In this document: one piece after another, positions 1-8,464 of the stretch
Layout of the letters: every line of letters begins with the position of its first letter
How positions within the stretch are numbered: position 1 is the first letter of the stretch
From: Flavobacteriales bacterium
Lineage (GTDB): Bacteria; Bacteroidota; Bacteroidia; Flavobacteriales; Flavobacteriaceae
Length of the DNA stretch: 41,620 nt
Assembly: GCA_004213965.1 (NCBI GenBank)
Contig: SGZI01000003.1
Location: 1-41,620 of the forward strand
Reading direction: 5' to 3'
Position numbers and translations under genes: made by a program
Notes under the pieces: generated by a model
Seen by the model: the letters and a program-made list of their open reading frames with translations, nothing else
Database searches by the model: none
Told to the model about the DNA's origin: nothing

Positions 1-1
1 T

Positions 2-175
2 GAATTGAAAAAATTAATTGAATTAAATGGCGGGAAAGTATCAAGTTCTATCTCAAAAAACACTTCATTTATATTGGCAGGAGAAAATATGGGGCCTAGC
101 AAAAAACAAAAAGCAGAGGAGCTAGGGGTTAAAATAATTTCAGAAGAAGACTTTGTTAAAATTATTTATTCATAG
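2..175 (+). CDS. ligA: NAD-dependent DNA ligase, C-terminal fragment (BRCT domain), truncated by window start
   Basis: Frame from nt 2 reads [57 protein letters not shown], a typical LigA C-terminal BRCT domain. Confidence 0.85.
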   Translation, partial: ELKKLIELNGGKVSSSISKNTSFILAGENMGPSKKQKAEELGVKIISEEDFVKIIYS

Positions 176-187
176 CTAATAATAAAA

Positions 188-217
188 AAAGCCTGAAAAT
201 TAAAATCTCCAGGCTTT
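188..217. terminator. Bidirectional intrinsic-terminator-like hairpin between convergent genes
   Basis: AAAGCCTG ... CAGGCTTT perfect inverted repeat between the ligA stop and the convergent HmuY-like stop, with flanking A/T runs. Confidence 0.75.
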
Positions 218-235
218 CTTAATATTACGATATAA

Positions 236-865
236 TTAGAATGTAGTCTCGCCTGAATTAGGTTGATATACATAATTAAAAGTATAGTATCTGCTAGGAT
301 CTGTAAATGCATCTGGATTTTCAGGAGCACCTTGATAGTAGCTTAATATTTCAACTTTTGCATATTTGCCATCAGCAGTTTTAAAAACTAATATTTTCCC
401 CGCAGTTGGTGTAATTAAATATGTAGGTGGACCTGAATAAGTATACCACCCATTTCCACTTCCAGACATAATAGCATAACCACTACCACTGTCTTGGGTA
501 AATAAATTGACATCCACTTCAGTCACATCTGCCATAGTTCCTGTAACAATATATGCGCCTGCATCACCAGTTCTGTCTGGCTCATCTGTAGTCCCCATTG
601 ACATACCACCATTGATAATTATATCAGTAGCTCTGAAGGCAATATCCCAATCTGTTTCACTGTCTGTTTCCATTCCTAGATCAAAGTCAAATTTTGTGAA
701 TGCGCCAGATATTGGTTGTCCTTGACCACCTTCTTGAGGAGCATATATGTCTTCAACAGTGATTGAAACAACAGGTAATAAATCATCGCTATCGTTATCA
801 CAGGCTACAAAACTTGTCATAGCTAATGCAATTGTTAAAAATTTAATCGTTTTCATTGTTTTCAT
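236..865 (-). CDS. HmuY-family haem-binding lipoprotein
   Basis: Lipoprotein signal (MTSFVACDND); WDIAFRATDIIINGG and ILVFKTADGKYAKVEILSYYQ motifs resemble the HmuY family; lies next to a TonB-dependent receptor. Confidence 0.75.
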   Translation of the reverse strand: MKTMKTIKFLTIALAMTSFVACDNDSDDLLPVVSITVEDIYAPQEGGQGQPISGAFTKFDFDLGMETDSETDWDIAFRATDIIINGGMSMGTTDEPDRTGDAGAYIVTGTMADVTEVDVNLFTQDSGSGYAIMSGSGNGWYTYSGPPTYLITPTAGKILVFKTADGKYAKVEILSYYQGAPENPDAFTDPSRYYTFNYVYQPNSGETTF

Positions 866-921
866 GTATTTTAAATTTATAAATGTTAAAAATTAAGGTT
901 ATTGATTTAAGAAACATTCTA

Positions 922-2994
922 TCATAATTGAATGTTAATTTTACTGTAATAAATTCTTCCGCTTATATTGCTAATATTATTTATATCCTTAAAATTGAAT
1001 ACATTGTTTATGCCAAAACCAATTTTAGAATAATTGTTAATCTCTTTATTTAATGCTAAATCAGCGATCACATATCCTTTAACAAAATCATCATAAACAT
1101 CTAAATAGGTATTATTATTTGTGTCATATAATCCATATTTACTTCTGTAGGTTAATCTTATGTTTCCGTTAAATTTAGACTCATAGTTTTCATAAAATAA
1201 TTTTATATAACCCATATGCCTAGATCTATTGTATAATCCGAAATAATCATTTTTCTTTAATTGAAATGCGGGAGAAACAGGAGTTTCTCTTGCATATACC
1301 TCTCCATCATTAAATGCTCTTAGGCCTTCCTTATCAAAGGCAAATAAAAGTTGATATCCTGCTGATAGCTTAAAGTTATTATTAGGTTTGTATGAGGAGT
1401 TTATTTCTAGTCCATAAGTAATAACTTCATTTATATTATAGTAGCTAAAAACATTTTGACCATTTATTTTATTTGCTATTACCCTAGTATCAATTAGGTT
1501 TTTGATGTTATTTAAAAATAAATTAAAATCTGACGATATTTCAGATGAAAATTTTACATCTGTGCCTATGTTTAGAGCAATTGATGACTCAGCCTGCAGT
1601 TTATTACTAAACTCACTTAGAGGTACAACAATATTCGCTATTTGACCTTGATCAACAAGTTGAGGAAGTACTTCTGAAACTGCATTATACCCTAATACAG
1701 TATAGCCAACAGTAGCATTATTAAAATTGAAGTATAGTTGTCTAAAATCAGGAGCTTTATATCCATACCCTAAAGATCCTTTTATAACTGCTTGGTCATT
1801 TATTTCATATCTGACAGCAGCTTTTGGACTAAATTGAGATTTATATTCACTATGACTATCATATCTACCTCCAATAATAAGATTTAATTTTTCTTTTGGC
1901 TTAAAATCATATTGTACAAATGCATAAGGAGATTTAAATTCTGGTCTGGTTGTAAAGTAAGTTCTTTCCAGTGTTTCATTATTATATCCCAGTCCAAAAA
2001 CATATGTATTGCTTACTTCTGTTTTATAAATTGACTTAAATTCTATGTGCATAAGATTATGATCATAAAAACTGGAACTGTAATTCTCGCCATCTGTTGT
2101 ATTTAAGTATTCGTTAGCATAATAATTAGTTTTGTATAATTCAATACTATTATTCCATTTGTCATTTGATCTTAAATTCCCAGTTAACGATAAATTCCAC
2201 TCTTTAATAGAACTCTCGCCAAGTAGTTCGGTGCTTGCTATATAATCTTGAATTTGATCAAAATATCTTCCATTTATAGCTATTGATAGTTTTTTAGAAA
2301 AATCAAAAGTAGCCTTTGAATTTATGGTGTAGTTTTTAAAAGGTTCAACTGTATTTAATTCATCATTTTCATCTAAATCATAACCATCACTTTTATAGGA
2401 GTTAGCAAATAGTGTAAAGCCAATTTTATTTTTTTTATAATTCATTAAAAAGTTGGTGTCATTTGTATTGTTTGATCCTGTATAGTAGCTTAGGTCACTT
2501 TCAAACCCTTCAGCTGGTCTCTTGGTAATTATATTAATTACTCCTCCTATAGCTTCACTTCCATAAAGGCTTGAAGATGCGCCTTTAACTATTTCTATTT
2601 GTTTTATATTTCCAGTGCTAAATCTATTAATATCTAGAGTACCTGCAGATCTTCCAATAATTGGCAGCCCATCAATTAAAATTAACGTGTACTGTGAATC
2701 TAATCCTTGTAACTGAATACCCTCACCACCACCAAAATCAGAAATTGTAATTAAACCTGCCTGTTCATTCAATATTTCTGGTAGTCTTGTAGAATTACTA
2801 TTTTCTATATCTTTTTGTGTAATAATAAGTGCAGGTAATGGGAGGGAAGATAGTTTTCTAATTGTTTTAGTCCCAGTTACAATAACCTCTTCGAGCTCAT
2901 TTTCAATTATAGAGTCGTTTTCTTGTTTTTCCTGACCATTAGAAGAAAAAACTATTAATAATGCAAAAATTAATACCTGACTTTTATTAAGCAT
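922..2994 (-). CDS. TonB-dependent outer-membrane receptor (HmuR-like)
   Basis: Plug domain (EVIVTGTKTIRKLSSLPLPALIITQKDIE, IEIVKGASSSLYGSEAIGGVINIITKRP) and C-terminal beta-barrel; upstream partner of the HmuY-like gene. Confidence 0.9.
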   Translation of the reverse strand: MLNKSQVLIFALLIVFSSNGQEKQENDSIIENELEEVIVTGTKTIRKLSSLPLPALIITQKDIENSNSTRLPEILNEQAGLITISDFGGGEGIQLQGLDSQYTLILIDGLPIIGRSAGTLDINRFSTGNIKQIEIVKGASSSLYGSEAIGGVINIITKRPAEGFESDLSYYTGSNNTNDTNFLMNYKKNKIGFTLFANSYKSDGYDLDENDELNTVEPFKNYTINSKATFDFSKKLSIAINGRYFDQIQDYIASTELLGESSIKEWNLSLTGNLRSNDKWNNSIELYKTNYYANEYLNTTDGENYSSSFYDHNLMHIEFKSIYKTEVSNTYVFGLGYNNETLERTYFTTRPEFKSPYAFVQYDFKPKEKLNLIIGGRYDSHSEYKSQFSPKAAVRYEINDQAVIKGSLGYGYKAPDFRQLYFNFNNATVGYTVLGYNAVSEVLPQLVDQGQIANIVVPLSEFSNKLQAESSIALNIGTDVKFSSEISSDFNLFLNNIKNLIDTRVIANKINGQNVFSYYNINEVITYGLEINSSYKPNNNFKLSAGYQLLFAFDKEGLRAFNDGEVYARETPVSPAFQLKKNDYFGLYNRSRHMGYIKLFYENYESKFNGNIRLTYRSKYGLYDTNNNTYLDVYDDFVKGYVIADLALNKEINNYSKIGFGINNVFNFKDINNISNISGRIYYSKINIQL

Positions 2995-3011
2995 TTCAAT
3001 ATTAATGGATG

Positions 3012-3019
3012 CAAATATA
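3012..3019 (-). promoter_or_regulatory. Bacteroidota -7 box (TATATTTG) for the TonB receptor
   Basis: Reverse complement reads TATATTTG, matching TAnnTTTG, 18 nt upstream of the start codon. Confidence 0.5.
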
Positions 3020-3107
3020 ATACTAATTTAGAATAAGTCTAAATAAAAAATAAAGTTTTTTATTGTATCTTATATTTAACATTTAATAAATAATAATCTT
3101 CATTAAA

Positions 3108-3332
3108 ATGAACACACAAGACATAATTAAAGTACGCGTACATGATGGAATAGTTGGATTTCTATATTTAGGTTCAATAGGATTAGCTGAGCAATTTGCG
3201 GTAAGTTGGATTTGGGTGGCAGTTGCTGTTGCATTTTTGCAAATAATTAGTCCAATTACCAAGTTTTGCCCAGTATATACAATTCTAAATAAATTTTATC
3301 CTGACTCAAAACCAATTCAAAATGGCAGCTAG
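3108..3332 (+). CDS. DUF2892-family small membrane protein
   Basis: 74 aa, two hydrophobic segments, ...ITKFCPVYTILN pattern of DUF2892/YgaP transmembrane proteins. Confidence 0.7.
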   Translation: MNTQDIIKVRVHDGIVGFLYLGSIGLAEQFAVSWIWVAVAVAFLQIISPITKFCPVYTILNKFYPDSKPIQNGS

Positions 3333-4522
3333 AATGACCATTTTAATCTGGCATAATAACCATTAATTCTACTAATGGTATTATTAGCTTCTGGCCAAAT
3401 TGGAACCATTGGTTGATCAGAATCATTATTCATATAAAAAAATTGACCAATTACACTTGCATCTAAAGAGGAGCTAATATCATATTTGATATTTGGAGAG
3501 AAGAAAAAGAAATTAATTCCTTGTCCATATAAAAAAGTAAATGATGTATTTATTGCTGGAGTAATAAATGCAGAAGCCTGAATTAAATAGCTGTTCTTTG
3601 AAGGCATCAAGTTTTTTGGAGATAGCACATCTTGTGTTATTGCTCCTAATTCAAATTGTTGAGGATCTGAATATCCATTTGAATTGTAAAGATGAGAGCC
3701 TAATATATAAAGTCCATTTGTAAATGAATAATCAATTGAAGTAGACAGGCTAGTCGAATTATTTTCAGAAGATTCATCAGATATAAAATAAGTAATTTCA
3801 CCCTTGAATCCAGCATTTTTTATGTTTCCTGCCCATCCACCACCTAGAGCTATATCATTATAATAATCTGCTAGCAAAAACTGAAAATCATAGCCCATTT
3901 TGTTTATTTTATATAATGCCGCAATTACTGAGCTCTCTTCAATAGTAGATGGCTTATAAACAACATCTATACTAGATAAGTTATCACCTGAATATTGAAA
4001 ACGAACTACATCTGATCCAGGCCTTTCTATATAATCAAAATCAATAAAATTGTAAGCATTAAATAAGTCATTTGAATTCCATATAGTATTAATTCCCCAA
4101 TTTACTCTTTGACGGCCAATACTTATTTCAATTTTTTCTTTTTGATATTTTAACCACATTCTATCAATCATAGAATGTATTTTAAATTTAGAATTATTAA
4201 TATAATAATGTGACAAATCAAAATATCCATTATCATCGTTAAATTCTCCTTCATTAAATAATATTCTATTTCTTAATTCTAAGCCTATAGAAAAATTATC
4301 TTTTATATAACCTCTAATATTAAGTCTGTTATGGATTAGTTGGTTTTTTTGAAAATCTATTTCATTTGATCTTTCAAATTCTAGATATGACGGTAAATAG
4401 TTGATGTAACCTCCAAGGGTAAACTCTGTTTCTTTTTCTTGTGCCTTTAGTTGATTTAACCAAAGCATAATAAGAACCAGTAGAAAAAGACTACTTTTTA
4501 ATATCCTTAATAATTTTTCCAT
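3329..4522 (-). CDS. Outer-membrane beta-barrel / porin-like protein
   Basis: Signal peptide, alternating aromatic strands, ISIGRQRVNWGINTIWNSNDLFNAYNFIDFD motif, terminal GYYARLKWSF ending in Phe (typical BAM signal). Confidence 0.7.
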   Translation of the reverse strand: MEKLLRILKSSLFLLVLIMLWLNQLKAQEKETEFTLGGYINYLPSYLEFERSNEIDFQKNQLIHNRLNIRGYIKDNFSIGLELRNRILFNEGEFNDDNGYFDLSHYYINNSKFKIHSMIDRMWLKYQKEKIEISIGRQRVNWGINTIWNSNDLFNAYNFIDFDYIERPGSDVVRFQYSGDNLSSIDVVYKPSTIEESSVIAALYKINKMGYDFQFLLADYYNDIALGGGWAGNIKNAGFKGEITYFISDESSENNSTSLSTSIDYSFTNGLYILGSHLYNSNGYSDPQQFELGAITQDVLSPKNLMPSKNSYLIQASAFITPAINTSFTFLYGQGINFFFFSPNIKYDISSSLDASVIGQFFYMNNDSDQPMVPIWPEANNTISRINGYYARLKWSF

Positions 4523-5168
4523 CTTCTAAAGTTACAACTCTTCTAGCTCTATCAATAACCCTTTGATCGTGAGTAGAGAATAAAAAGGTGATGTTTTCTT
4601 GTTTGTTTAGTCTAGACATAATATCAAGCAGTTTTGCGGTAGATTTTGAATCTAAATTAGCTGTTGGCTCATCTGCAAGTATAAATTTTGGTTTAGAAGC
4701 CAATGCTCTAGCAACTGCTACTCTTTGCTGTTGACCACCTGATAGTTCTGCTGGTCTTCTTTTAGACATATTTTCCATACCCACTTCATTTAGCAAGTCA
4801 ATTGATCTTTCATCCATTTCTTGCTTATTATATCCTTGCATTAACATCACCATTTCAATATTTTCCTTTGCTGTTAACACAGGGATTAGGTTATAAGCTT
4901 GAAAAACAAAGCCAATATTATTTAATCTGAATTTTATCATTTTATCAGAAGAATATGATGAGATTACTTCATCATCAATAATAACTTTACCACTAGTAGG
5001 AATATCTAGACCGCCAACACAATTAAGCAATGTAGTTTTTCCTGATCCAGAAGGACCTACAACAGCTGTAAATTCGCCATCAGAAATTTTTAAGTTTACA
5101 TTATCTACAGCCTTAACCTTTAAACTACCTTGTTTATAAGTCTTTTTTAATTTCTGTGTTTCTATCAT
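4491..5168 (-). CDS. ABC transporter ATP-binding protein (LolD/MacB type)
   Basis: Walker A GPSGSGKTT, signature LSGGQQQRVAVARAL, Walker B FILADEP. Confidence 0.95.
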   Translation of the reverse strand: MIETQKLKKTYKQGSLKVKAVDNVNLKISDGEFTAVVGPSGSGKTTLLNCVGGLDIPTSGKVIIDDEVISSYSSDKMIKFRLNNIGFVFQAYNLIPVLTAKENIEMVMLMQGYNKQEMDERSIDLLNEVGMENMSKRRPAELSGGQQQRVAVARALASKPKFILADEPTANLDSKSTAKLLDIMSRLNKQENITFLFSTHDQRVIDRARRVVTLEDGKIIKDIKK

Positions 5169-5178
5169 AATTTAATGT

Positions 5179-6405
5179 TTAAATTGATTTTGTTGCTTCT
5201 ACTGGATTTATTTTAAGAGCTCTTATTGCAGGGAATATTGATGATATGGATGAAATCAATATTACTAGTAAACTCAAATTAAGATAATATTCAATTGGAA
5301 GCTTTAAATAGAGTATTGTTCCTACCCCAAAGTTTTCAAGACCAGAGCCTACAACACTTAAGTCTATACCGCTAACACTAAAATAATCCACAGTAAAATA
5401 TGTGATCATAAGACTAAATGGTATAGCAACTAAAGAAAGAAATACTGTTTCAAAACAAATCATTAAGAATATATAAATCTTTGTCATCCCTATAGACATA
5501 AGCATGCCTATTTCTTTTTTTCTTTCAAGAATTGCCATAAGCATAGTATTGATAATTCCAAATGATAAACCAGAAAGGACAATTAGCATAAATATGTATA
5601 AAAATGAACTTAACATCTTATTAGCATAAGCAAGCTCAACTGCGATTTCATCCCAAGATTTCACTTCAAGTGAATTGTCAATTTTCTGCAAATCAAACTT
5701 TAATGATTGAGTTGCATTTTCATCAGTTGTTAGAATAGGAATTTCATGATAGCTATTTAAATTAGGCATATTAGAAAAAATAGAATTATTTTTCACAAAA
5801 ACATTATAATCATCAAACATTCCATTCCCAGATTTAAAAATACCTTCAACTCTAAATAATAAAGATGTAATATCTCCATTTACATCTTGAAATGCTATAA
5901 CTACCTTAGATCGTAGTTTTAGATTTAATTTATTAGCTAATTTTTCACCTACAATCATTGTATTTAGCCTTTTAGATTCAAAATAATCACCCTCAATAAG
6001 TTTAGAATAGACATTAGTTACTTTAATTTCAGATTCAGGATCAATTCCTAAAACATTTACCCCGTAAGAGCCAGTCGAATTTGATAGCATACCATTTATT
6101 ACTGCTCTTTTAGAATAGGATTTTATTCTAGGATCTGTTTTTAATTTTTCCTCTAAATATTGAATATTAGAAATAGTATCACTTAAAGAATATTCTTTAG
6201 AATATTCTTTGTCATGAATTTGAATATCTGCTAGATAAGTGTTTATTGCTGTATCCATTCGTTGGGTGTTTAGAGTAATCATTAATGATGCAATGATTAA
6301 TCCCCCATATAGACCTAATACAATAGAAAGAATTACTACGAGACTCCTTTTTTTATTTCTCCAGATATTTCTCCAACCTATTTTTATTAGCGTAATTAGA
6401 TTCAT
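5179..6405 (-). CDS. ABC transporter permease, FtsX/LolE-like
   Basis: N-terminal WRNIWRNKKRSL, large periplasmic domain, C-terminal three-TM FtsX block (LSGLSFGIINTMLMAILERKKEIGMLMSIGM; FPAIRALKINPVEATK). Confidence 0.9.
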   Translation of the reverse strand: MNLITLIKIGWRNIWRNKKRSLVVILSIVLGLYGGLIIASLMITLNTQRMDTAINTYLADIQIHDKEYSKEYSLSDTISNIQYLEEKLKTDPRIKSYSKRAVINGMLSNSTGSYGVNVLGIDPESEIKVTNVYSKLIEGDYFESKRLNTMIVGEKLANKLNLKLRSKVVIAFQDVNGDITSLLFRVEGIFKSGNGMFDDYNVFVKNNSIFSNMPNLNSYHEIPILTTDENATQSLKFDLQKIDNSLEVKSWDEIAVELAYANKMLSSFLYIFMLIVLSGLSFGIINTMLMAILERKKEIGMLMSIGMTKIYIFLMICFETVFLSLVAIPFSLMITYFTVDYFSVSGIDLSVVGSGLENFGVGTILYLKLPIEYYLNLSLLVILISSISSIFPAIRALKINPVEATKSI

Positions 6406-7625
6406 TCCTTCATAGCTTTTACAGGGTTTAAATACAAAATTCTAATGGCCGGATAAATTGAAATTAGAATAGAAATACAAAAAATAAAGAGTGCATGTGA
6501 CAAAGGTATATCCCAATTAGTCGAGAATGGAATTATTGGATCAAATCCAAATTCACCCATTGCTTCACCCAATCCTTCACCAAAATCATCCATATTGATT
6601 GGATTTTTATTAAAATAAATTGAAATAGGTCTAGTTGTTAATATGCCTATTATCACACCAATTGATGAGAGCATAATAGTTTCTAATAAAATTATCAGAT
6701 ATAATTTAACTTTACCCATTCCAATTGATAGTAGAACGCCAAATTCATACATTCTCTCCTCTGTCATCATGAGAACTGTACCAAACATTCCAAAGCATAC
6801 AATTACATATAATATAAAAGCCATTATTAATCCTCCTACATTATCTGCTGTAATCATTTGATCTAATTCAGGTAGAATTTCCTTCCATGTCATAACTTCG
6901 TAATCATTAGAAACAACATTTCTAATATCTTCTGCTATTTTTTTCTCATCATAATATTCTTTCTTGTCTATAATAAGGTGAGTTGAAATATTTTCTGATG
7001 ATATATATTCTTGCGCAGATTTTATATCCATAAAAATGGTCATCTCATTTAGTTTAGGATTATTCAAGTCAGCTATTCCATTAGCTACAAATTTTCCTGC
7101 GGCCATCATTCCTTGATAGCCTTGGCCAAAAAGAACTAAAGTATCTCCCATTTTGACATCAAAATATTCTGCTATTCCTTTACTTAAAATTATTTCATTA
7201 GAATTATCAAATGATGATGAGCCTTCTATTATTTTTTTCTCCCAATCTGACATTAGTTGCTCCTTTTTAACTTCAATGCCAGTAATTATTGAGCCTTTAG
7301 ATTTTTCTCCTTTTGAAACAAGAGAAAATGTCGTAAGTCGCTTGGCAATATTTTCAATACCATTAATAGAGTTAATTTCATTAAGCAGTTGTTCATCAAC
7401 TTCCATTGAATTGTTAACACTTTGCTTTTCCCAATATCCATCGGCATGAACTTGAACGTATCCAGAATAAGATTGTACTATGGTATTTATAATATTGTCA
7501 TAAAATCCAAGCTGCATGCTTCTCATTAATATTACAAGGAATAATGCTCCTGAAATAGAAAGGGTGCTTATTAGCGTTCTTTTATTGTTTCTCCAGATAT
7601 TTCGCCATGCAATTTTTAGAATCAT
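6402..7625 (-). CDS. ABC transporter permease, FtsX/LolC-like
   Basis: Paralogous to the preceding permease: WRNIWRNNKRTLIS, MTEERMYEFGVLLSIGMGK, YPAIRILYLNPVKAMKE. Confidence 0.9.
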   Translation of the reverse strand: MILKIAWRNIWRNNKRTLISTLSISGALFLVILMRSMQLGFYDNIINTIVQSYSGYVQVHADGYWEKQSVNNSMEVDEQLLNEINSINGIENIAKRLTTFSLVSKGEKSKGSIITGIEVKKEQLMSDWEKKIIEGSSSFDNSNEIILSKGIAEYFDVKMGDTLVLFGQGYQGMMAAGKFVANGIADLNNPKLNEMTIFMDIKSAQEYISSENISTHLIIDKKEYYDEKKIAEDIRNVVSNDYEVMTWKEILPELDQMITADNVGGLIMAFILYVIVCFGMFGTVLMMTEERMYEFGVLLSIGMGKVKLYLIILLETIMLSSIGVIIGILTTRPISIYFNKNPINMDDFGEGLGEAMGEFGFDPIIPFSTNWDIPLSHALFIFCISILISIYPAIRILYLNPVKAMKE

Positions 7626-8365
7626 CTTAAATTTTTCATATAATTTGGCATGAAAAAACGTTTATTTATATAGAGATCAAATTTCCATACTAATCTCTCA
7701 ACAATTGTCTTGTTGCCTTCATTATCTAATGGAGTAAATTCAATAATAGAAGGTAATTTATTTCCATCAAAATTTTTAACTGCTTTTCCGTCCATAATAC
7801 TTACAAGCTCATCATATTCATCATAGAATTCTGTTTTTAATTGCATATAGTCTTTTACATCTATCCACATGACTAGTTTTCCCCATACTACAGGAGCATC
7901 TTCTTTAGGTATTAGTTCTATAATCCAGCAGTCTAAACCTTGAATTGATTCCCTTCCAATTATAGTGTTAGAATAGTCGTTTGTAATTGAGGATCTTTGA
8001 ACAAGATCATCATTTGTAAAATCAGTTCCCATCCAATTTTGCATCATCATTGACGGTGGAAGTTTTATTGTCCTTTCAATTGAAGGGATATAGTTCCATA
8101 CTTCATTTTCTCTTTTTAAAAAAACAGTTCCTTTTTCTTTTGCAGGAGAAAGTACAACTGAAGCAAAATAATCATTACCAACTGACCATCCTTTCATTCT
8201 CATTTCTTTACTCCATTTAGGTCTAATAATTTTTATCATCATTTCTTGATATGATGATTCTATTCCTGTTATTTTTTCTTCAGATTTAGTCAGAATTTCA
8301 CTTGCTTCTTGTGAGAATAATAAGAAGGAAGAGAACAAATAAATTATAAAAATTATTTTTCTCAT
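7622..8365 (-). CDS. Outer-membrane lipoprotein-sorting protein (LolA-like fold)
   Basis: Signal peptide; ...IIRPKWSKEMRMKGWSVGNDYFASVVLSPAKEKGTVFLKRENEVWNYIPSIERTIKLPPSMM... is characteristic of the LolA-like family found beside FtsX permeases. Confidence 0.8.
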   Translation of the reverse strand: MRKIIFIIYLFSSFLLFSQEASEILTKSEEKITGIESSYQEMMIKIIRPKWSKEMRMKGWSVGNDYFASVVLSPAKEKGTVFLKRENEVWNYIPSIERTIKLPPSMMMQNWMGTDFTNDDLVQRSSITNDYSNTIIGRESIQGLDCWIIELIPKEDAPVVWGKLVMWIDVKDYMQLKTEFYDEYDELVSIMDGKAVKNFDGNKLPSIIEFTPLDNEGNKTIVERLVWKFDLYINKRFFMPNYMKNLR

Positions 8366-8409
8366 ATACTTTTCTGTTATTAATGTGTATAATAGAATGA
8401 TTAGGTGTG

Positions 8410-8417
8410 CAAATTTA
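8410..8417 (-). promoter_or_regulatory. Bacteroidota -7 box (TAAATTTG) for the LolA-like/ABC operon
   Basis: Reverse complement TAAATTTG about 45 nt upstream of the start codon. Confidence 0.5.
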
Positions 8418-8464
8418 CGAAATTTACAGACTTTTTCTTTCAGAAATTATTAGATATTTTAATG

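Noticed and set aside
507-725. 72-aa plus-strand ORF inside the HmuY-like gene
   Set aside because: Antisense shadow ORF of low-complexity Ser/Val/Ile composition.
6643-6861. 72-aa plus-strand ORF inside a permease gene
   Set aside because: Antisense shadow ORF with no domain or start-site support.
7153-7449. 98-aa plus-strand ORF inside a permease gene
   Set aside because: Antisense shadow of an FtsX permease periplasmic domain; no recognisable motif.
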